64,000 nt of DNA from Eonycteris spelaea (taxonomy: Eukaryota; Chordata; Mammalia; Chiroptera; Pteropodidae): NCBI GenBank assembly GCA_003508835.1, contig PUFA01000034.1:5482501-5546500 (forward strand). Direction: 5' to 3'. The notes under the pieces were generated by a model. It searched no databases and was not told the DNA's origin. It worked only from the letters and a program-made list of their open reading frames with translations. A program made the position numbers and the translations under genes. Positions 12,501 to 24,700 of this stretch are shown piece by piece (position 1 is the first letter of the stretch; the number at the start of each line of letters is the position of its first letter).

Positions 12501-15500
12501 ATGTGTTATCAGGAAAATGATACAGATGTGCTGTAGCAACACACATGGACATCGTAGAGCTGACGCAGATATAGTTTCTATCATAGCTGCTTTCCAGGGA
12601 GATGATTAACAGTGTAGAATCATACATGTTTATCAAGCAAACGCGAACCCCTCCACAAATTATATGTATGAACGGATGACTACCGTCAGCTGAAGCAGTT
12701 GCAATGAGCTTCCCAGTGTAATCAAAACAGCTGTCTAGTATTTCGTCATCATGGCCTGTTAAGGTTATCACACATTTTCCATTTGTAGCATCCCACAGCT
12801 GAAATTACACATGAAAAAAAAAAAGACTATTATTTCCTGTCTAACGTGCAAAGATGGTCAGAAGTAGTGTTTATGACATTTAATGACTGTGCCAAAATCA
12901 CATAGACAAGTTTCACACGTTCTGTTAATTTTACCTTGACTTACGGCTAGAGACCACACCCAACCATCTAACGAGGCACACTTTGGACACCGAGAAGAAC
13001 AATGACAGACATTTAGAATGGCCATTGCAAATCTGCCACCGCATTAGGTAAAAAAATCCCAAAGTGCACGCTTCCCTGATTGGAGTGGAAATGTCCTCTT
13101 TTCATGGGAGCTTGATCTAAAACTACAATGCTAGAAAATGGAAAGTGCATAAGATGATAATATATTCGCTATATCATCAAATACTATTCCGGAACATACG
13201 CTCTTCCCAACAGAAACGTAAAGGCAAGGAGACACTCTGCTGAGGCTCCTTAAGGTTCACTCTAATCAAAGTTTAAGAAATAATGAATAGAGAGACATTG
13301 AAGAAAAATGACGTGCCTTTTAAAATAAGATATGTTAACACATTTGAATCCATTAAAATTGTTTTACTACATCATAATTCCTTTAAACTTGGGGCATCAG
13401 AAACTTGAAATTTTAAAATTACCGATCATTATCTATAAATTAGTATCTTAATTTTATAGCAACTTTGAAACTTGTTATGAAGTGTGTTGTGAAATGTTGC
13501 AATGAATATCTGACACGATAAAAAGTATAGGCTCCCAAATTATAAAGCAAGGAGATTTCTTGAGCTCACCATGCAGGTTTTGTCCATAGAGCCAGTTAAT
13601 ATCAGAGAGCAATCCCAGTTGAATAAGGCACTGCTAATCTCTGCACAATGTCCAATTAAGATGTACACCTTCCTGCAAAATGGAAGCGATACACAAATGC
13701 CTTTCTTCAAGGTATACGCACAACTAATGATGGCAAGCCCATTGGTGTAAGAGTCTAAATTCCAGTCCTTACAAAATGAAGTCTTCAATGATAAAAAAGA
13801 TGGCTTTGCTATATCTCAAAAAGAGTTAACTACCAATCTCATTTTAATGATAATATACTTACATTTTAAACAACCAAAGATAACAGCATTACTTAAAAAT
13901 GACTCTTCGGGAAGGCATAGATAAGATAATAAAGCAGCTTGAAATTCTGGAAGTATTCTTACACCAATGAGCGACCTCTGGTAGTTCAGAGACTACCATC
14001 AGATGCCTGCAAGGGGCCTTTTCCTCTCTCTCATTTCTTGCTGCATCCATCCTGATGGGTGCCCCCCACTCTCCACCCCCCAAATTAGACCTTCTATCAA
14101 AATGCAGACAAGTCTAAGAGTGGAGTTTTACAACACAAACAGGCTAATTTGGTTAACTTCTTAGCAACTAGAACCAAAAATCATTAGAAAGAAAATTGAA
14201 GTTCTTGGACTAAATTAAATTTGGAAAATTAGCTGTGATTACATTTATTCATGATATCCATGCCTACCGTAATGACAAGCCATTGAAATTTGATTACATA
14301 GTACATGGAATAAATGATAGCCATATAACGAGGCTATTGCTAACATTCTCCTTTTATTCTGTTTGTGGATCTGAAATATCATAAAGAATAAAATACATAA
14401 TTTATTTTCAGTGTGTCCTATTTCTATAGAATCCGGAGAAAAATTCATACATTTAAGACTAAACTGATAAAATAACAAAGATTCTCTTCTTAACCCTCTG
14501 ATCCGGGTTGAAAAATTCTTGAAAATAAAGACTACCTTCCAGTCTCAGCGTCCCACACTGTAACCGTATGATCAAAAGACCCCGTGATGATCCTGTTTCC
14601 TGAGGTGTTGAAGGACAAGGAGATGATTTCAGCTGAATGTCCCTGCAAGAGAGTAGATATCGTCATGTATACCTGCAGATAAAGCAAGAGCTGCAAATGT
14701 ACCATGTCAGAGGCAAAAAAAAAAAAAAAAAAAAAAAAGCCAGGAAAAGCAAAGCTATATGTACAAGGGAAAAAGAAATTAGCGTTGGCTGGGGGAGGAA
14801 TGGGGGGTGACAGCAGATGAGCATGAGGCTTCTTCGGGGATGACGGAAATGCTCTAAAACCAGATTTTGGTGATGGTCGCACAATTCTGTCGGTCCACTA
14901 AAAATAAACATAGACTTAAAGCAAGTCCATTTTAATTCAATAAGGCTGGAGTTTTGTTTTGTTTGTTTTTGTGTGTGTGCTTTTTAAGGAAGAAGGCATG
15001 TTTTGGGATATCAGAGAGCTTCATTCACATTGTCTTGGAAATATCAAAGAGGGTTGTATGATTTCTGGGATAATAATAGGTGACAAGCAAAAGGTAAAAG
15101 TTTGTGGAATAAAGTGAATAACTTTTAAGAAAGAAAATTCTTATAACTTGATAACATGAATCGATTAACGAATGTCTGGCCTCTAGCCTGACTCTCTCAC
15201 CTGGTTACAGTCTAGGGCTGATGCATCGGATCGTCTGAGATAATGGGAGGGAGCCTCCCTTTCCGGTGGATTCTGCTTGGAGCACATCCCTTGTTTTCCC
15301 AATAAATTTCTTAATTTTAATAAAGTCATACAATCACTTTTGTTAAATAATACAAAAGTTCATTCACAAATTAAATTTCTGGTTGATTCCAAATGACAAA
15401 AATTAAATGTAGCTGAACAATAAAATTCTAATTACACAATCTAAACATATTCTCTAGTGGCAGAGAGGTGTGTAGAGCAGGACTCATCCCTCTGAAGGCT

Positions 15501-18500
15501 CTTAGCATTTGTCTGAAGCAAGAAGGAGCAAGAGGCAGTGACTTACAGAAATGACGAAAATGAAGATCGGAAAGAGAATACCTATATTAATAATGCTAGC
15601 CACTCTGATATAAGAAAAAAACAAAACTCTGATGTTAGTAAAAACTGTTTTTTCTGTCTCTCTTTTTTTTTTTTTTTTAGTCCATTTTTTTAACGTCCTT
15701 AGAAAAGCTCTCTCAGGAGAGGGGTCCTATTTTTTTTTTTAACTCATTTATAATTTGAAAGGATAAAATACTTGGATTTCCCATCCAGCTCCTCTTACTG
15801 ATTGCCACAGAGAACTGCCTTGCTTTTGTTTGGTAGTTTGGGCTGGGGTGCTAAGAACTGGAAGGCAGCAGGTCACAGGAAGGTGCGGGACGTGAGGGGT
15901 GGTGACAGACAGGGATCCCTGTGGAGACATGCCACCAGCATTCACTGAGGGGGCGGTGCCTGACTCCCCCTACCACTTGCCTCTTGTCATTTCAGACTTT
16001 ATAAAAATGGGAGGGCTTTCTAAACGGGGACGGTAGAGGAGAAGAGTGCTAACAATCGTCCCTTCAAGGAATCTTCTGGCAACTCTCTTCGGTTCTGCCT
16101 CTTCCCGAAAGCACCAACCGGCTCCTACTTTGTTCTTCGCCAGACAGATGCCAAGAGGGTTTAAGCTGTGATCGGTATGGCTCACGGGCTGAAGTGTGCC
16201 AGAATGAGCCTGGCCCCATCTGGCTCCCCCCCCCCCCGCCGCACTTCCACCCAGGTCTTTTGGAAGAGCCAGCAAACCACCCAGAACGTTCTTCACGCCA
16301 GGCTGAAAACCAATAGCTCAAAAAATCATCTCGCTCATGGAGAGCTGATTTTGGAACGACGACTACGAATAAAAACAAACACAAACAATCCATGGCTCCT
16401 AAAGGGTGGCTAATAAAAATGTAAAACCCTCAACGTTATTCACGCACCGTTAAGGTGAACACCTCCTCTCCTTTCTGAACGTCCCACAGCTTGGCCGTCG
16501 TGTCCATACTTCCAGTAGCTACCACTGTGCTGTGAGGATTGAACGATAAACACACCTGGAGGACACGACACGAGAGCGGTTTAAGAGAGACACTTCTACA
16601 TGGGTACTCGTGCATAGAAGAGCTTTAGGAGGTAGCGACTTTAGCAGGTTCAGCCCAATTCTTTGTACAAATACTCAGCAAAATCCCGACCATGAGCAGC
16701 TTTGCTATCTAGGGGGTTGAATCCAGAGCAGTCGCATCTTGAGAAGACGCTGCTTGTCCTTCCAGGTCACCCAGCTCAGGCTTGCAGGGTCACTGGCCCC
16801 CTTCGCTGCTCCCAGACCCCAGAAGAGCAAGAACAAAACCCCACTGCCTTGGAGATTCAGGCCATGTGGCTCCCATCTTCCTTGTCGCTGTTGTCACAGT
16901 TGGTATCAATCATGCCCACCTCACTCACTTTGGCTATCTGCTCACGGTCTCAGTTCCAAGTCCTAGGTGGCTTTTGTGTGGGCCATCCATTCAGTACCCC
17001 CAGACCCCTGATCCTGGACTTCTTTAATAACCACTCCCATGGCCACTCCCTGAACCTTGGGTCACCTTCTCTAGAAGATTCACTGCCAATACATGATCTA
17101 CGGGTAAAGTCCAAATTCCTTCACATAGCATATGAGACTTACTATAAATCTATAACACGGCCTCATCCGCCTCTCCCACTTCAATCGTGCACACCCTGTG
17201 ACCCGGCTTTGAATGGGTTACAGGGCTGCAGGAAGGATCCTTGCCCATCACCTGTGATGGCGGGCAGCCAGCAACTCTCCCCAGTGTGTTGCAAATCCAT
17301 ATTAACATATTCTGTTACATGCCTTCACAGGGTAAGGCTGGAAAGCTCTGCTCCACCACACAGAGCCACATCGCACGGGCCACTGTCGCACGCTGTGTCC
17401 GCACAGCTCCCTCCGCCTGGAACGCACCTGCCGTTCCCTGCAGTCTTTCCTCAATGCCTCTCTAGGCCGAGGAGACTCGACTGCTCCCCTCTGTGCCCTC
17501 ACTGAACTCCCCACCAAATCCTGGCACACCTACGACGTGCCTTGGAACTTACTCACTGACACCCCACTCTCTCCATTAAACTGCAGAATCCCTGGAGGGC
17601 AAGGACTCAGTCTGATTCTAGTTGGTCCCCAAGCACATGGGTCAGGGCTCCACACACAGTCCATATTCAGTAAACGGTTATTGGACGGATGTCGTGGACC
17701 ATGACAAATATGAATATCTTCCTAGGAACTACACATGCATAAAAAAAGAAAAAAATCCTTTCAAAATTCCAATGGAAACACGGCCACACTATGAAAACAA
17801 GGATTACGTTCTTCTTATGACCTTAGGCAAAGTACTTAAACCTATGCCTCAGTATCCTCAACAGTAAAACGGGGAAATATCTGCCTCTCAGGGTGGTGAC
17901 GAGGCACAACCAAGCTAACTAACACACGTGAGGGCTCAGGACACTGCTTCGTGCACTCGAGTGGCAATGAAGAGTCAGTTATGATTTTTCGCTGCAGTAA
18001 CCTCAGTGTCTAGCAAAACATCTTGAACATAGCATGAGCTCTTACTGGGCTACTAATACCATGAATTTGAAAGGTGGATATAAATACATCTAACTCCTAA
18101 AATAAGCAGTCTATTTATTTTTAAACTATCACTTGTTCCAGGGTGCAGTTATCTCACTAACTGCTATAAGATGTAACACAGAGCAAGGCCAAGGGCAGGG
18201 TTTTCAAGAGTCACAGCTCTTTAGAGTATCAGACCATTATGTAATGTGAGTTCTATGTTGTTACTGAGATAAAAATAAAAAATAATGTGGATTTTGATAT
18301 CTAGAAAACAATCAGCCTGAATGTTTTACGTGATATTTTTTAAAAATTATTTCAACAGCTATTTGAAGAGCTGCTTCGACCCTTATCGAGTCAGTCCTAT
18401 AAAGGCAAGTCGGTGGGAAAGAGCTCAGGATGGCTGTTTGTGCTTGTATACTTATCATGTTACAAGTCTCTCCTGTTAATGCAGGATATCCGTAAGGTAC

Positions 18501-18679
18501 TGACACTAGAGTAGTTTGTAAATTGTATCAAGAGCACCACATTAAGTATACAGGGAATAAAAATTCTGGATAAAGTTTTTATTCATCATTTTGTTTTTTA
18601 ATTAATTAATTAACTTTTCTACAGTGACGTGACATTGGCTAACAAAATCCAGTAAGTTTCAGATGTACATTTTAATAGT

Positions 18680-18720
<41 letters not shown>

Positions 18721-21700
18721 ACGGTGTGTTCACCTCTCCTAGTTAGATCCCTTTCTGTCACCACACATTTGACCTCATTGACCCCGTCTACCTCTCCTGT
18801 CCCCCCTCCTCCCTACCCTCTGGTAACTGGATAAAGCTTTTAAACTAATTATAAAGGTAGAACCACCCCTTTTATAATGAAATCCTAGAGAAATAGCAAT
18901 AACACGTCAACGTAAGTTCATCGGTTGTGACCCCTGTACCACTCCCGTGGAAGCTGTGGACAGTGGGACGGACTGCGTGCACGGGCTGACGGGGACAGGA
19001 AAGGGACTGGAGTGTATGGGGTCTCTGTACCTTCCTCTCAATTTTGCTGTGAGCCTAAACCTGTTCTAAAAAAAATAAAGTCTATTAAAAAAATAAAGAA
19101 GAAAAAAGTAAAACAAAAATTTTTTAAAAAGAACAGTAATGTAAGAAATTTAATAAATAAATATACTCACTATTTCTGCTGTATGGCCCCTGAAGGTGTG
19201 GTAGCATTTTCCCGTTTCTACGCTCCACAGTTTACAGGTCTTGTCGAAGGACCCAGTGGCAATTTTGTCACTAAGATTAAAAAACAACAACAAAAAATGT
19301 GGATGTTGATATCAAACAACCACAGTATATGACACACTGAATTAAGACAAAAGATATTAATACAGAAATCAACTTCGCTTTTGAAACAATAAGGAATCCT
19401 ATATTTATGTCAGTGGATAACAAAATAGAGGTCTAATTCTTTAATGGCATCAGTTTAGATGTTTACTTTTAAATATTTTACATTAAAATTATATGTTTAG
19501 GATTAATGTACTTTTTAAATTGGTACAATGAATATGGTAAATTTAGTTTAGAAAATTGCTAACACATGAAAATTAATAATTTATAATATGAGTCATATAA
19601 ACAAAAAATTATGTTAGTAGGTCTCCAAAGAAGGATAGCATTGAATTTAAAAGAATAACAAAAAATAATAAATTCAATTAAGCACATGGGTAACTAAAGT
19701 TTTAAGAAGGTAGAACAGCGAGTGTCTCCTAAGAAAAATAATGCCTATATTATTCCAATTTTAAGGTCTTTGAACAAGAGTGTTTGAAGATAAAGACTTT
19801 GGTCCTTTTAAATGACAGGCTTCCCACACTTCCTGTGGAACAGGGCTACTGTCAAGACCCAACAGGTAAGAGTAGACTAGCCTGCTCAACATTTGATGTG
19901 GAACTAAAACGTTTCCCTTTACCCCTGACCTCTACCTGTCCTTTCAAGCAAGTCATCGAACTGTTCCAATCTGGGACCCTCATCTGCAATGCAAGGTCCT
20001 TGTTCAAAAATGTGAAGGTTTTAAGACCCAACATACATGTCCCAAGGTGAATTATAAGTGCTCAGCACAGCTGCAGAATTTTTAGTTGTCCAGACTAACA
20101 CTAATGCCTTGCTTCTCTCCTTTGTTCTCCGGCCACCCACATAGCAGTTCTGTGGCCTCGGACAATAAAGGAAAGCTAGGTCCCTTCTGCAGATACTCCA
20201 GGGACAGCTTGTCCTGGGAATTCCCATGCACCCACCCAAAGCACCCTAACATGCAGGCTGGTTCTCCCCCTGGAGCCTGTCTCCTGTGGCGTCCAGCCTA
20301 AGATCAGTGGCTGTTGGTTCAACTTCCGCTCCAGGTGTGCTGAAAGCCCCGAATTCTTCCTCTGCTCTCTCCTCTCATTTCCATCTTCCCTGCACCTAAA
20401 ACGTGTCTGTCTCAGGTTGCTGCTGTGTCTCGATCAATTTCTGTTCTAACACATACCTTCCTTACATCCATATGACACCACGTAATAAAAGATATTACTA
20501 ATTCTAATGTTTTTTTAGAATTACTTTATTGAATCAAAGTTTACTCCTGACCTAATGTGTAAAACAGATAAACACTAAACTAGTTCAAATTCCTCCCTTT
20601 CTCTCTCTCTCTCTCTCTCTCTCTGCCTCTCTGCCTCTCTGTCTTTCTCACTCTTATTCTTTGGCAACCATCTTGAACTCACTCTGCTAAAACCTCAAAG
20701 CCCCAAAGTACAGTGAAAAATGCTGCTCTAGCCCCCACATAAATCACGAGACTGGGGTAGCTATGCAATTGGATGAGTGGGTTTTTGGTAGAATACAATA
20801 GAAGAGCCAAAAAGCGAGGAGTGTTCTTCATTTCTCCATCCCCAAAATCTTTGTTCTCAACTAGACAACCAAAATTATCACATCTGTTAAATAGACTATT
20901 GAAAGATATAGTATTATAGAAAATATACTTCCAAAATCCTTTCAATAATGTTGCAACTGAAAGTAGGAATTATACTAGAGGTAAAACAGTATCATTTATA
21001 ATTTCAATAAAATCTTTCTCTCCCACAAGCTGATTTAGTAAGGTATTATAAAAATTATCATTCTCTACAATGTAAAAAATGTTTATATCAATGTTAAAGT
21101 TTCTACAATTTAATTAGAATATTTAATCATTTTAATGTATCAATTAAGTTTGATGTGTCATCCCAATTAACGTATTATAAAAATGTGTTACATTTTCAAA
21201 AGGTATCACGACATTAGCAAACTCAATATCAAGTTCTTAAAATCTGCGGTATAAAATTTCTACTCCAAGTGCATCCCATTTTTATAAAATACCTTTTATT
21301 GTCTCTGCTACTGTCCTAGACTAAGTTTCCATCATCTCATAAATGTAGGATTTTATCTGCCTCCCACTAATCTCCTCGCCTCCTGTTCCTTTTCTCCCCC
21401 AAACCCTCTGATCCCCTCTCTCGCCAGAGCAATCCCACCGAAATAGCCCTGGCATTGTGTCACTCCTTTGTTCGCAAACCTTTCTCAGTGACTCATTCCT
21501 CCGGAACAGAGTTTAAACTACACAGAATGCTCTGACCTCACCCACTTCTAGAGAGACAGAGGGCCACTGAGCCTGCCTGACAGAGTCCTACCTAAAACAC
21601 TGAGCACTGACGTCTCATCAGCCCCGGGGTGTCCTCACCACTCCTGTCTCTCCCCCACCTGTCACGCTCCTGCTCTAATCTCATGTCATCTGTAAAGGCT

Positions 21701-24700
21701 CTGACCAGGAGGTATCATGGTGATCTTTCTCTTCTTAGCTTTTAAACCATTTACTGTTTCTCAGCCATCGTAACACTACAGGAAAGCAGCCCTATTTACT
21801 AAACCGGCTTGGTAAATGGAGAAAGGCAGTTAAAGCAGGTGCCCATGAAAAAAAAGATGCACGTGCTAAATTTTTTTACTCAAAACGAATATATATAGAT
21901 AGATAGATAGATACACACACACACACACATACACACACACACACACACACACAAATATATACATTCATTTGCCAATCTTTGAACAAGAGGCCAAGGCCTT
22001 TTCTTTGACTACCGGCCAGCTAATTGGAATTCATTACCTATTTTACAGAAATTATATCCAACCTCTGCAATTTCCCATTTTTAAAAATAACAATAATAAT
22101 AATAACATAAATTTAAACGTACTTGCAGATGAACAATGTGAGCACAAAAATTTTTGTAAATTTTTACGTGTTTTCTCGTTTTTACATCGATCTCATCTGC
22201 GACTTCATTTAGTAACAATATTTTTCAAATATTGATCTTTGCTATACTTCCATAGAAAACAACAGCTTTATTTTCCGACTCACATTTTAGGTGTTTAAGC
22301 AATATTTAATTATTAAGTTACATACCAAATTACATACTCATGCTTGAAAGCACGACCAATATAAGCAGGTTTATGGACAAGCACAGCTCACTCTTGGCAA
22401 GCTTAGGACCCAACCAGGGCGAAGAGAGGCTAAGTACACCAGCGGTTAGCCTAGTTACTCCAAGCATTCAGGAAGCCATGGTGGCAGTAGGACATGGCAG
22501 AAGGGTAGATAGAGAACGTTGGTTACTCTATTGAATCAGTTAAACTACAGATTGGTTGAAAATGCTTCTGTTATGTTTGGTACTGTTATTAGTCGTGTTA
22601 CTATATACATTGTTTTTCTGCCTGGTGAGACTGCAGATTGCTTCTAACCAAAGTAAGCCATGTTCTGTACACGTGTCATGTTTCTCCAGAAGCATCGGCC
22701 CAGTGCTATCAGCAGCGGGAGGAACTACCTGTCAGAGAACTCCCAGGAGCAGAGTCAGCCTTGCTTGAGCTTGAACTCTGGCTCTCCCCTGTAGTACTGT
22801 GGTCCTCGGAAGGAGACTTGAACTTCACAGACTTTATACAGGGACATATAAAGGAGCCCCTGCTCCTTTAAGCATCAAAGGTATTTCGAATGCTTTCAAA
22901 GCACACCATCAGGCACTCATTACGGTTTGGTTTGCTGTCTGTCTTCCTTCCCCCCCCCAAGAGACAAAGAGGCAAATATATGCATGAATGGGTTAGTGAG
23001 GACTAAGGGAATAAGCGAACGTCCTTTTACCCGTAGGGATTGTTGAATGCTATGGCATACACCACGTTCCTGTGACCTTCCAGGGTGTGAAGTTCCTCTC
23101 CAGACGCAGTGTCCCACAGTTTGCATGTCCGGTCGTAGCTCCCCGTGATAAAGCTAATACATGGAATATAAATGGATCATGCAGTGAGAACGGTAGCCTG
23201 TTCCAACGGACCTCATTTCTCACCTGCAAGATTATAACCCCGTTTATCTTGCTTTTTACAGTGGAAATTGTGTATGCAGAATAAACAGTTAAACTGGGAA
23301 CAATAGCTTAAATCCTTTGACTTAATAACTTTCCAATTTTCTCCCAAGCCCAAAAGGGAGTCGCTAAATAAAATGAAGGGTCAGTCTGCCAATAATCATT
23401 CTCGTAATGTAAATAATTATATAATTCAATAAAAATTGTAATCGGTAACATTGACTGAAACTCTAACATATCTCAATAAATAACATCATTCTTCTGAGGG
23501 TCAAACTGTAAAATTTTAGCATCGCCTTTGATTTCTCTCTTCCACCCACATCCCACACACAATCTGCTAGTAAATTCTCAAAATACATTCCTGTTATGGC
23601 CATTCTCACCAGCGCCATTGCCCCCACCTCTTGCCTAAACAAATAAAACCATTTTCTAATAGGTCGTGGCTCATACATGGTCCTTATAAATCTGTTTTGG
23701 AGTTATTTCTTAAGCTTCTTCAAATGGCTTTCTAGTAATCCAGAGGAACATTCCAGCTTCTGCTCATGCTCCACAAGGCCAGTAGCCCTGGCTGTCTCTG
23801 GGACTTCCGCTTCTCCCAGAAGCACAGCCTCATCGGGCACATTCGCCTTCTTGCTAATCGTGAAGCACTAGATTGCTTCCTTCATACATGCTACTCATTC
23901 TGTCCATCTGATTCACCGCCATCATCCCCAGGACCTGGAACATGACTGGCACACTGAGAAATGTTCAATAAATATTTCTTTAATATTTAACAATCCGTCG
24001 ACATGACTATTATCTTACAGGAGTAATTACCATATTGACGTCTAATATTTTAAAGCAAAATGATAGTATATTAGTTTTTCTTAAATTTTCCATAAGGACA
24101 GATTCTTGCTCAACACAGGAAAAAAAATGAACAAAATTGAAAAGTCAATCTGAATGTCAAGTGGTAATGATAAAAAGTGAAAATAAATTCTGATAGCTAA
24201 ACAAAATAGAATGGTTGACAGGGTGTTTCTCTGATTCTCCTCTAGACACTTCTTCCTCGCTCCTTTGGGAATGTGAATGGGTACTATCATTATGGAAGAC
24301 AGTATGGCGGTTCCCTGAAAATTAAAAATAAAACTACCATATGACCCAGCTCTTCCACTTTTAGTTATACAACCACAGGAAATGAGGCCAGGATCTCATA
24401 GAGGTATCTGCACTTCTGAGTTCCTGGCAGCCTTGTTCACAATGGCCAAGTACGAAACAACCTAAGTGTTCGTCAAGGGATGAATGGGTAAAGAAAATGT
24501 GATGTACATATTTCAGGTGCTTTCTTCACCAGAAAGAAAAACATTAACTGTGAGAAGATGATATTTTAATAAGCTCGACCGTGGTAATTATTGCACTGCA
24601 TATACGTATATCAAATCATCTTCTGTACACCTTAAATATATGTACAATTTTTATTTTTAATAATTTATCCCTGATTATTAAAAGTTAGAAATAAAAAATA

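Larger units (their letters stand above)
19271..23030 (-). other. DAW1 intron 5
   Basis: It contains a MIR-like piece at about 19840-20045 (CAAGCAAGTCATCGAACTGT), a (CT)n tract at 20598-20644, an L2-like stretch near 21280-21770 and a compound microsatellite at 21893-21962. The rest is AT-rich and unassigned. Confidence 0.55.

Noticed and set aside
12424..12771. Reading exon 10 as continuing through its donor (115-codon minus-strand frame)
   Set aside because: The WD40 protein match stops at GACG|GTAGTC and resumes in phase in exon 11. The extra residues come from the minisatellite.
16702..17505. Longest open frame in the window, 267 codons, plus strand
   Set aside because: Over half overlaps an L2 3' UTR remnant. 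The protein has no domain, and it lies in a DAW1 intron with no splice or promoter context.
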